NCBI GenBank assembly: GCA_030770535.1
Contig: JASVEC010000039.1
Location: forward strand, 291,275 to 355,274
Direction: 5' to 3'
DNA: 64,000 nucleotides
Source: Batkoa obscura
Lineage: Eukaryota; Entomophthoromycota; Entomophthoromycetes; Entomophthorales; Batkoaceae
A program made the position numbers and the translations under genes. The notes below the pieces were generated by a model. The model did no database searches. It was given only the letters and a program-made list of their open reading frames with translations, and was not told where the DNA came from. Of this stretch, positions 10,482-20,410 are shown piece by piece (the first letter of the stretch is position 1; each line of letters begins with the position of its first letter).

Positions 10482-13327
10482 TTTGGGATATTACATATTA
10501 CCTTTAACTTATTTTAAAAAGCATCTCTTTTTATTCTTCATGTACCTTATTTCGATTTCATAAATAATTTAATATTAGTCAATAAATTTTAGAGTTTTAA
10601 CGTAGAGTTTTAAGTATTAATTTTTAATAATTATGGTGTTGTCCTTTGAATTTTGAGATTTGCTGTAATGGGTGTTACTATATTTATTATAATTATAATT
10701 ATAATTAATAAGCCTATAATAGAGGCTTTCTAAAGTTTTTCAACCGCAGTTTATAGTAAATATTGGACTTTAAGTATTATGAAAAAGTGAAATAGATTCT
10801 CTAAAGAGTGTTTATAATGTAACTTGTATGGTATAAACTGTGTTACCAGAGTTATGAATAGTTTCCAGTTATGATCTCATAAATTCTAAAATTAAAATTT
10901 TTAAGATCAATTAATTACCAGCTTCTAATTAGAACTTGGAAGTTCAAACTTAAATCGCTATATTTAGTAAGGGGTTGGCTACAAGTTTACTTATAAGTTA
11001 ATCTTCTCAAAGTTACATGTTATATAATATTTGATTTGTTAAACAAATAATTATACTATTTTTTTGAATTCAATTCAATAATGATTTTTCGAATTTTTAG
11101 TACGAGAGGTCTACTTTTATTATTCCTCCTGACTTTATTATTTGTTCAAAATTGAATTTATTCTTAAAGTTAGAATTATAGCTGTTTCTTGTTTTTTCTA
11201 CTTAAATTATAGTTTACATTTTTGTTTGTATTTTTGACCTTTTTAGTCACTTATTGTATTATTATGTAAATGATACAACTCAGAACCTAGACTTGGACAA
11301 ACTTCGATTTAAGAGCTATAGATCGATTTAGAGATAGGTTAAATTGGGATAGAACCCAACCTATTGCTTAAAAGCACGCCGAACACATATTGTAAAATAA
11401 GAGCCAAGACAATCTATAGAGGATGCGGAACATATACATGTTTACATAAACTATTTGGCAAAAAAGTAAAAATAACGCTTAAAATAATACTATTTCAATA
11501 AACTTCCCATATAACTAAAAATAAAAATGATGTAAAAGTGCACAAAAATTAATTTATGATACTGGCTACCCACATTATAAATAATGATGGAGATATTGCC
11601 TTTTTGGAAGCTTATGATAGCTATGTTTTAACTTCATAATAGATTTATTTAAATCAATTTGAATATATTCTTTTCTCTTGTTGTAGTAAGGTGTTTTTAT
11701 ATAATGTGAAGTAGATTTAATGGATGATGTAAGATGGTACCTAGACAGTTAGCATTTGTGTTACTACATAATGCATTAACTTTTAAATTTTAATAGCGGA
11801 AGATTTATAAAAAGAAAACATATAGTAAAACAATAATAGTTTGATTTATAGATTTATAGCTAGCTACTATTTCTTTATCAATAATCCAGCATTTAAAAAA
11901 ATGTACAGAATTGGATAATACAAGTATAGCATTTATATTATTTGATAACTATTTACTATGCCTTACGTTGAAGTTGTAAAGTTTAATCAATTTTAAATTC
12001 ATCAAATAAATAAATTAAAGCTACCCAAGCTAGTAGTATCAACGTACTCACTCAATGTGCTATTAGCTATATTAACAATTATACAGGTTTTATTTAACAA
12101 ATTTATATTGTTTTAATTACTAAAACTACATATATTGAATTTAGTATTAATATTACTAAGTATGGAGCGAAGATAGAAGAATTTGAATATATTGCTGATA
12201 TATTTATTCTGTTCTTCAATACCCATATCCACTTATACTAGGTTATTGTTTAAATATTACAAAAATACTTGTTTAGTTTGAACATTTATTAATAATATCA
12301 ATAAATTAGTTTATTTTTGAAAATTATTCACATTTATTACTATATTAATTTGAGTTTATAGATTCATAATTTTTATTGATTTTCATAAATAAACAATACT
12401 ATAGTGAAATCAATAATAAGAATTTAAACTTAAATTAATAGTGTTAAATATACATGCATATTTAATATGTGAGAGGTATTTTTTCTGGCTTCATTATTTT
12501 TTACATTTTTTAAGCGCTATTTCAGCGGAAAGATTGTCAGTAAAATTCTTAAACAAAAAAATACTTCCCCATATAGGAATGCTTTTTACCAATTGCTTGC
12601 CCATTTTTGCTATTTTTTAGATTTATGAATTAGTTAACCAATCCAATTGTCTAAGTTCAAATATACACTGACTAGTGATAAATTTTATAGTTAGTTATTA
12701 GTATTATTATACTAAATTATCACTTAATACTTAATTTTTTATTATAAAATGAACAGTTAGCCATCACATATCCAAGTTTGAACAGTTGTACTAGTTAATT
12801 AATTTTTAAATTTCAAAAGTACCAAAAATGGACAATTGGTAAATATCCCCAATATTTGAATCTAATATTTGAATAATAAACATACTGCTTTTATATAAAG
12901 ATACATTAATAACTAATAAATAAATATATGATAAAATAATTCTAGTTTTAATTTTTAATGAGTTTATGATACGATATTTATACCTATATTTCTAACTTAA
13001 TGTTTTCTCAAATTAATACAAAAGTACTTCACAAACAGGAGAAAGCGTATTTTCTTTGCTTCCTATTTTTTAAAAATAAAAGATAATAAATAACTCCCAC
13101 TTTGTCAAAAAAAACTCTGCTGGTGACTTTGTCTGTTAAGTTAATGTTGTTAAAGTATTTAGTATCTATTGTTTTAGTTAAAACAATTGAAGCCATTACT
13201 ACTTTCTTTGAGAGTCTTTTGTCAGATTTGTGAAAAATAATTAAATAGTATAAATAAAATTATACATAAAGCATATTACTAAATCAACTTATAGCAATAA
13301 AATAAAATGTTTATTTTAACAAGCAAC
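10482..13327. other. 2.8-kb AT-rich gene-poor spacer with one MITE
   Basis: No exon with conserved protein features was found. The only recognisable item is the MITE at 12469-12571. A short (AATTAT)n-like simple stretch occurs near 10685. Confidence 0.5.
12469..12571 (-). repeat. MITE copy, minus orientation
   Basis: TA-flanked, with the conserved core TTCTGGCTTCATTATTTTTT, AAGCGCTATTTCAGCGG and TTCTTAAACAAAAAAATAC, ending TTCCCCA+TA. The left terminus is partly eroded (TGTGAGAGG instead of TGGGGGTG). Confidence 0.8.
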
Positions 13328-14085
13328 TTAAGGTTGTTGAGTAAATCTTAAATAAGGAGTTACCTTTTGATAACCTGGGAATTTAGTATCAGCTTCTTGA
13401 TCGGTTATTTTAGGATGGATGATGACATTATCACCTTGGCTCCAATTGGCAGGGGTAGTGATAGGATGTTTATCAGATAATTGAAGGGAATCAACAACTC
13501 TGATGATCTCATCAAAGTTACGACCACAGGAAGCAGGATAAGTCAAAGTTAAACGGACTTTTTTACTTGGATCAATAATAAATACAGAACGTACTGTCAA
13601 TGGTAAGCCGTTGACAAAGTTGGTAGCATCGTTTTCAATGGTATCTAACATATCATATAAAGTTGAAATCTTACGCTCTTTGTCAACTAAAATTGGGAAG
13701 TTGACATCTACTTTGTTTACTTGGTTGATATCTTTGATCCATTCATTATGATCTTGTAAAGAGTCTACACTGACTCCCAATACCTTTACGTTACGTTTTT
13801 CAAACTCACCCTTTAATTTTTGGACTGTACCAAGTTCGGTGGTACATACTGGAGCTAATTTCAAGATTAACATGCAATTATTTCTAAACATAATATTTAC
13901 TAAAATCAGCAGGATGGGAGAATAAGATAGCCCAAGAGCCTTCAATGTATTTATGAAATGAAATTGGACCTAAAGTAGATTCGGCTTCAAAATCTAAATC
14001 AAAAGATTAATGAAATTTATAAATAAACGAATGATGATGTTTTACCTGGGGCAGTACTTCCTAAACGAATTCTTTCTTGACTCAT
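13328..14085 (-). CDS. 1-Cys peroxiredoxin (PRDX6 / Prx1 type)
   Basis: Three exons on the minus strand: 14046-14085, 13901-13993 and 13328-13854, giving 219 residues, close to the usual family length. The protein starts MSQERIRLGSTAPDFEAES. The thioredoxin-fold active site is HPADFTPVCTTELG with peroxidatic Cys at residue 48. Further on are GVSVDSLQDHNEW and the C-terminal arm YPASCGRNFDEI... TTPANWSQGD typical of the 1-Cys PRDX6 group, which reduces hydrogen peroxide and organic or phospholipid hydroperoxides. The second intron splits the codon just before PVC, so the active-site motif is only seen after splicing. A 2-Cys peroxiredoxin lies 3 kb to the right on the same strand. Confidence 0.95.
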
Positions 14086-14571
14086 AATTATTATAAAAAA
14101 GAATCAGGCAATAATTTTGAGTTTTTATACTTTCAATTTCATTGATTACGAATGTTTTTTGAGAATAACGCAATTCTTAACTATTTTATAAAATCGATGT
14201 GTTTTACTTTATAATATCAGATGATAATAAACACTCATCCTTAAAAACACCATTTGAGATAGATTGTTTATATCTAAGACTCAATTTTTTTTCCAGTTTT
14301 GGTTTTTATAAATTTTACAAATAGAGGAAAGTACTAAGAAAATGGTCTTTCTTGTTTAATTGAAATTGGGCATAGAACTTTTGCAAATTAAGATGCAAAT
14401 TATAGTGGATAGTTTTATTTATATTTTATCTGAGTTCTTAAACTCTCAAAAAAAAAGGTTTGAAACGTCACTCTTAATTGGGTAAAGCCAACTATTTTAT
14501 GCTCAGTAAAAAGCTTAACACAAAACTTGAATTTAAAAATCAGCTTAGAACTTAGTAATGATTTTTAAAGG

Positions 14572-15355
14572 ATGGACCATCCAACACTTAAGCAAATTGA
14601 AGACTTAAGAAAAGATTTACCAATCACCTTATTAAGGGACGCTACTTCTAGAAGAGTCATTCAAAACTATGAAGTTATTATTATAAAGAGAGGTAGCTAT
14701 TAGCTTAATAGTAAAGAGTAAAGTTTAATATATTATAGTTCAAGCAATCACATATCCAGACCATCCAACAATCTATAGTTTTTGGTGTAGTGATTCTTCT
14801 GGTTCAATAGAGCTAACTATTTTTGGAGACCAAGGAGAAGATATTAAAGAGTCGGATGTTTTATTAATAGTGGAAGGGTATTTAAAAGCATAATTATTTA
14901 AAACTCAAATTGATAAGAAAATAAGATATATTAGATTACACGAAGGAAAAAGACAAGTAGTGATAAATAGAACAACTGGGAGGATTTACAAGATTGGAGA
15001 GTAATTGACTTATTAATAATAAGACTCACATTGATTTGATTTTAGTTTTGTAAAACATTGCTCGAATGAACCTAATTATACTTTCTTTCCTTCAAGCCCA
15101 AACCCTGGAGCACCAAGTAAACTGATATTGAATATTGTGAATGAATTAATCCATTTATGTTTAGCCAGTAAATATAGAGATATTTCTAATGGTGATAAAA
15201 TAAGGCGTTTAGATAAAAGGGAATATAGACCGCGTGGAGGAAATGAAGAAAGGTATAGGGACTATCCTCCTCGCCATACATCCCCAGTTAGAAACGGACA
15301 ATTTCGCAGAAATTCAACCCGCAGTCCATTTAACTCAAGCAGAAAAAGAGATTAA
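14572..15355 (+). CDS. SOSS-B / NABP (hSSB1-like) single-stranded DNA-binding protein
   Basis: Four exons: 14572-14692, 14739-14877, 14935-15000 and 15046-15355, giving 211 residues, the same length as human NABP2. An OB fold covers about residues 10-110: ITLLRDATSRRVIQNYEVI, then SFWCSDSSGSIELTIFGDQG (the KVADKTGSINISVWDD block of hSSB1), SDVLLIVEG, TTGRIYKIGDF and NEPNYTFFPSSPNPG (matching the FSEPNPEY region). The tail is Arg-rich and disordered, as in hSSB1. In animals this protein binds ssDNA in the SOSS complex and promotes double-strand break signalling and repair, also within Integrator. The third exon was placed by homology, because the unspliced frame contains a stop. It faces the CAF1 gene tail to tail 214 bp away. 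Confidence 0.87.
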
Positions 15356-15569
15356 ATGGAACAAATTAGTGGCTTTCAAAAACAAACTATAATAAATAAA
15401 TGAAAATTTAAATGCTGAATTCTTTATTTCAATTTATATTTAATGCCTTTATGATTTAATTTAATTGTATCACTTGTAAACTAAAGCAATAAAAAATCAA
15501 CAAAGCCATGATAAAAATTTAAAAGCATATCCATCAAGCATTTGATTTTATGGTTAAAGAATTCCTTAT

Positions 15570-16706
15570 TTAACCTATAAAAGTACTTTGACCTGACATC
15601 AGATTGGGTGTTGATAAAGGGGTTCCCACTACTGATCCGCTAGCATAAACCGCTGAAACGAAAGCTGATGGCACATGTCCAACAGCGCCTGGTCCAATAC
15701 CGTACAATATACTCCTAAAAAATTTAAACATCCTGATTATAATTACCCTAAACGAACTTACAAAAATTTATTATCATCAATTATTCCCTCAAAGAAAGTG
15801 TTTCTCATTTTGAAGAACGCCATCAGAGTTACCAAAGAATCAGAACCTGCTTGATGTGCTTGACCAACTCTTGCGATCTATTAAGTATAAATTGAAAGTC
15901 AAAAATTAAATAAGATTAAATCATACTTGCAAGGTCTCGGCAATTTCTTTCAGTCCACCACCAAGGGTTTTACAACACTTCATTAAATATTTGATATCAT
16001 AAAAGTTAGGGAAATAAAGTTTTAATACATTATAGAATCCTTCTTCATCTGGTGGTAATAATTTTCCGGATAAGATTTTCAAAAGATACGCAAAATCATA
16101 GGCACTGAAATCATTAATAATTATTCTTTATCTATGCTTCTTTTAAATTACCTAGAGAAAGTGATCCATGTAACGTTTTCCAATAAGACTAATCCAGAGG
16201 ACATTAATATCTCACCAAAATCATGAGGGTCGATTCCATAATCTTCATGTTTTTTAAAATCAAGTCCTGAGTTAATTAAAAGGTCAATCGAATCTTGAGA
16301 ATACATATCCATGCTATAAACAATGAGGTTACTAATATTTAAAAACAAAAAGTCCCTTACTCTAAACTGAACTTAAAATTAAACTGCCAAGTTGTAGCGT
16401 CAGGTGGTTGTTCTCCTTTTTCATTTGAAAAGGAGATGCCTAATTGAATCATCTTTAAAAGATCCACATTAGCTCTGACTGTCTGGTATGTCAAGTCACT
16501 AGGACTCTTAAATTTTCCTAATGGTTTAGCTACAGTACCTGGAAACTCAGTATCCTTAAATTTGATTAAATCCTGCCATTATCAATCCATAATAAATTTA
16601 CCATGGCAATGTAATTAAAGTCTTTAATAATACTACGAATGTACTCCATTTCTTTAGAGAGATTGGAGGCCCATACCTCCCGTATATATCTCCTCTCTTC
16701 TGGCAT
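15570..16706 (-). CDS. CCR4-NOT deadenylase CAF1/POP2 (CNOT7/8 orthologue)
   Basis: Six exons: 16602-16706, 16361-16554, 16152-16313, 15927-16104, 15762-15877 and 15570-15714, giving 299 residues. It starts MPEERRYIREVWASNL, and the DEDD-h nuclease core is complete: D36 and E38 in AMDTEFPGTV, D157 in SSAYDFAYLL, and H221/D226 in HQAGSDSLVT. Other conserved blocks are NVDLLKMIQLG, TWQFNFKF, DMYSQDSIDLL and YDIKYLMKCCK. CAF1 removes poly(A) tails in the cytoplasm as a catalytic subunit of CCR4-NOT. The first intron falls directly before the catalytic Asp. The Gly/Ser-rich C-terminal tail (GSVVGTPLSTPNLMSG) is poorly conserved. Confidence 0.95.
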
Positions 16707-17202
16707 GTTTATGCCACTGTGATGTATGCTTGAGTATTGAATTTTGACTAATTGAGTTATAAATAAATAAATTTTAGTTTTTTGCTATATTTTTTTAATA
16801 AAAGTAAACTAGGGTTATAAACTGATTGGTTAAAATTGATATTTTATTTAATTTCATTTACGTGAATTGGTGTAAGCGTAAAAGGGGAAATTGTTAAGCG
16901 TGGATTATGGGGTATGGAATATGTCGTTTATAATAAGGATTTTGAATGCTTTTAGTGACTAAAAGAGCCTATCAAAATTTTAATAATGAATAGCAGCTTG
17001 AAAGTATTAAATGTTGGTTCAGTTTACCTATTAAATAAAATTGAATTATTTTAATTTTATGTATAGTTGAATAAACAATAATAAATTCCTTGAAATTGTT
17101 ATCAGATAAAGTATTTGAAATTTGATAATAAAATGACTAAATTAATCGAAATCAACAACAAAAATTACGATAATTACAAAAAGTTAAGCATTAAAAATAA
17201 AT
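16707..17202. other. Spacer between CAF1 and the 2-Cys peroxiredoxin
   Basis: About 500 bp, AT-rich. It must hold the CAF1 promoter and the peroxiredoxin 3' end; no specific element or exon was recognised. Confidence 0.5.
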
Positions 17203-17834
17203 TTATTGTTTAGAGAAAAATTCTTTAGAACCTTGTACATCTGGAACAATAGTATCCTTACCCTTAGCCCAGTTAGCGGGGCAAACTTCGCCATGCTCTT
17301 CAGTGAATTGGAGGGCTTCTAGTAAACGTAAGGTTTCTTCAACTGAACGACCAACTGGGAGATCGTTAACTTGTAAGATACGGATCTTTTGTTTGGTATC
17401 AATGATGAATAAACCTCTAAGAGCAATGCCTTCTTCTTCAATGAGAACGTTGTAAGCTCTTGAGATCTTGTGGTTGGTATCGGCAATTAGAGGAATATTG
17501 ACTTTACCAAGTCCACCTTGGTTACGTGGCTTTTCAGTCCAGGCTAAGTGACAAAATTCGTTATCAGTAGATACACCTAATACAACGGTGTTAAGGGCTT
17601 CAAATTTGGAAGCTGCCTCAGAGAAAGCAACAATTTCAGTTGGGCATACAAAGGTGAAGTCTTTTGGATAGAAGAATAAGACAACGTATTTTCCAGCGTA
17701 ATCGCTTAAGGAAACTTGTTTGAATTGACCATCAATTAAAGCAGTGGCAGTGAAGTTAGGAGCGTCTTTTTGAATTAAACCTAATTATAAATTAATATTT
17801 CGCTCATTTGGTGTTTATATTTGGACTTACTCAT
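17203..17834 (-). CDS. Typical 2-Cys peroxiredoxin (Tsa1/PRDX1-4)
   Basis: Two exons: a 4-nt first coding exon (17831-17834, ATG plus one base) and 17203-17780, giving 193 residues. The start of exon 2 completes the codon to give [19 protein letters not shown]. Peroxidatic Cys47 lies in [16 protein letters not shown], the resolving Cys in [11 protein letters not shown] near residue 168. The GGLG loop ([11 protein letters not shown]) is present, but the C-terminal YF motif linked to hyperoxidation sensitivity is replaced by a tail ending KEFFSKQ. This is the main cytosolic thioredoxin-dependent peroxidase and chaperone. Its codon use is noticeably richer in C and G than most neighbours, consistent with high expression. 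Without the first exon the frame has no nearby ATG, so automated ORF calling can miss it. Confidence 0.94.
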
Positions 17835-18429
17835 TTTTATTTTTATCTAGGATCTAAAGTATATTTTTATAAACGAAGCTTATCTTACAAGTTGGTATTT
17901 TATATACTTTTTTGAGTTTTTCTCATATAAGTTTCGAGCCTATCATGGGCCGAGATTCCGCTTTATGATCATAAGTTTCTAGTCATTGGCTAAGAATGGC
18001 TTTATCACATAACAATTGGGCCATCGATTTCTAGAAATTGCTGGAAATACAAATTATCAGAAATGATTTAATTCTATTCCAAGCTGACTAATATAACTAT
18101 ATTATTTAATAATAACTTTTAGTTAATATGAAATGATTCAAAGTATTCTTTCAAAGGCAGTAAAATAATATCTGAAATTTCTTGTATTTTATCACCACAG
18201 CAGAGGTGCTTTAGAAGTTAAAACTATTTAAAGGTCTGATAACAAAAAAGAATTATGGCGGTTAAAAGCAGCTTTTAATTTTACTACTAAATCATTTTTT
18301 GATTTGAAAATTAGTGAGCTTAAAGAAATGTAATTTTATAAATAAGCAAAATGTTGAGGTTGAAAGACATTTAGTATAACGATTACTATTTAAACAGAAG
18401 AAATATTAAAGTACTAATAAAAAATAAAA
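17835..18429. other. Promoter-side spacer of the 2-Cys peroxiredoxin
   Basis: About 600 bp between two divergent genes. It contains the upstream region of the highly expressed peroxiredoxin, with a locally less AT-rich patch at about 17930-18030. No known binding site could be assigned with confidence. Confidence 0.4.
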
Positions 18430-18897
18430 ATGTTGGTTCCAAAATATCAATTAAAAAAAGAGACGCTTAAAAAGATATTAGACCATCCTTTTTTCATTAC
18501 CTATTCCGATGATATGTACGAGCTACAACTCAAAGATCTAAAAGTGGAGTATATTTGGTTGATATATGTTAAAGACCTATTTAATTCATTTAGCTTAAAC
18601 CTATTAAAAGGAATTAAAAGCCATCCTTTATTGAAGCATTCTAGTTTACAACTAATTATTATAAGTAAAGAAGATATATATAATATTAAAACTATAGTAA
18701 AGGAATATCAATTTAATTATTTGTTTGCTTCCGATTTAAATTTGTCATTTCTTAAATCTTTTTTAGCGCCTTTTTTAAGCAGTAACGAGTACGCTAATTA
18801 TTCTTTATTGTTTAGTAGAGATTTATTTTTTCAATGCTTACATTCCTTCCTGTCCCACGATGTCAAGTCTTTGCAATATTTAGAATTACCTTTATAA
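18430..18897 (+). CDS. Hypothetical protein, 155 residues
   Basis: A single exon from ATG to TAA. The protein has a Lys-rich N-terminus, alternating hydrophobic strands (YIWLIYVKDL, LQLIIISKEDI, FNYLFASDLN) and helices. The alternating beta/alpha pattern would fit a small thioredoxin- or Rossmann-like fold, but there is no CxxC motif or other signature, and I do not recognise a family. No splice signals are needed. Being longer than chance ORFs usual in this AT-rich sequence and having ordered hydrophobic periodicity, it is probably a real gene. Confidence 0.5.
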   Translation: MLVPKYQLKKETLKKILDHPFFITYSDDMYELQLKDLKVEYIWLIYVKDLFNSFSLNLLKGIKSHPLLKHSSLQLIIISKEDIYNIKTIVKEYQFNYLFASDLNLSFLKSFLAPFLSSNEYANYSLLFSRDLFFQCLHSFLSHDVKSLQYLELPL

Positions 18898-19512
18898 CTT
18901 ATAATTACATTCCTCTTATTTTATTTGACATAGCAACTTATAACTATTAAATTTGATTTAGTATTAATTTTAAAAAGTTCGAACTTATTTTTTATTTATT
19001 AGAATTGGAAAAACTTTAACAAGTTGCTTTGCCTTTTATAGTATAATGTTTACAATTCACATAATGTTTAACATTGATAGATTAATCTATATAAATAAAA
19101 ACTTAGATATTTGTAATAGTTAGAATTGGTGTTAAAAATACAACTTAATAACTTTCAAATATAAATTATTGAAAATTAGAATAGTATTCGATTTCAAATT
19201 CATAACATCAAGTTATATAACTATAATAAATAACAAAATATTTAAATAATAAACTGGATTATCATTGATAGTGTATAAGCATTAGTTTTATATTTATTTC
19301 AAAACATCATCTCTAATTTTAATTGTATACAATGTCATTTTAATTATTAGTGCTACTAAAATTTTAATTTTATCAAAAGCAATTTACAACAATACACCCA
19401 CAGCCATCCAGACCAATAAAAAGACTCAAATCCGACTGATTTTAAAATTTAACTGAAAATTGCATAATAAAAATCAAAAATATATAACTTTACAAAAATA
19501 ATTTTATTGTAA
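18898..19512. other. AT-rich spacer upstream of frataxin
   Basis: About 600 bp with nothing recognised beyond AT-rich sequence. Confidence 0.45.
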
Positions 19513-20177
19513 ATGAATAAAAACATATTGAAATATATAACAATAAATGCTTTTCCAAGGGCTTCACAGTTTTTAAGACCAGCCACCCATTTATCAGCTA
19601 AAAAATTATGTTCAAGCCGATTAAACAGAGTTTCCTTGAATGTAAATCAAAGTTATTCCAACGCTCAAACTATATCAAAGTTTAAAATAAGGTATTTAAT
19701 ACAATATTAATCAATATTTTAAATTAAAATATTTAGTGAACTCACGACTGAACGCTATTATAAAGTATCAGAACAAAGTTTATCTAATTTGTTAGACCAA
19801 CTAGAAGAATTGATTCAAGAAGAAGGCGACGACACATTTGATCTTGAATATTCGGTATATAATTATCTTTATTCTTTTAGCTTTGTTAATTAATTTTACT
19901 TAGAGTGGAGTTTTAACCTTAAAGCTTGGGAATTTAGGTACCTACGTAATAAATAAACAACCACCCAACAAACAGATATGGCTTTCATCACCAATTAGGT
20001 AAAACATTATAAACTATTAAAAAGAACTGAATTTTATTTTCTAGTGGTCCTAAACGTTACGATTTTGATACTAAAAGTAATTCATGGTTTTATTCTAGAG
20101 ATGGTGAATCGTTAGATAGTATATTATCAAAAGAACTTTCTCAACTTTTGGGTGTTAAAGTGGAATTAGAGCTTTAA
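19513..20177 (+). CDS. Frataxin (Yfh1/FXN), mitochondrial iron-sulfur assembly factor
   Basis: Four exons: 19513-19691, 19737-19854, 19904-19998 and 20045-20177, giving 174 residues, the same length as yeast Yfh1. The N-terminus ([20 protein letters not shown], Arg/Ser-rich, no acidic residues) is a mitochondrial targeting sequence. The mature domain has the acidic first helix ([20 protein letters not shown]) used for iron and Isu binding, then [20 protein letters not shown] and [18 protein letters not shown] with the invariant Trp, and ends with [11 protein letters not shown]. Frataxin stimulates sulfur transfer on the Nfs1-Isd11-Isu complex in the matrix. All introns are 45-49 nt. It lies 233 bp upstream of the AIF-like gene on the same strand. 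Confidence 0.96.
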
Positions 20178-20410
20178 ATAAAATGTACTTTTAATTATAA
20201 TTATCATACTATTATACAATTTTAACGTATTTAAATTTCAAACTTATTTTATAATAAACACGTAAATATCAATCTCATATTGTACTATTTCATAATGCAA
20301 TTACGCTTCAAACAATTTTCAGTTTGAATCGAATCTATTGGTTTAAAAAATTATATAACGAAAAACTTGATTTGTAATAATCAATATCTCTATTTAATCA
20401 AAGTATAGAA

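Noticed and set aside
10482-13327. Possible missed gene in the 2.8-kb spacer
   Set aside because: All frames are densely stopped and no conserved motif or tRNA-like fold was found.
14878-14934. In-frame stop in the SOSS-B gene as a sign of a pseudogene
   Set aside because: The stop lies in a 57-nt segment with GT and AG ends; splicing it out restores the OB-fold alignment and the exact 211-residue fr length.
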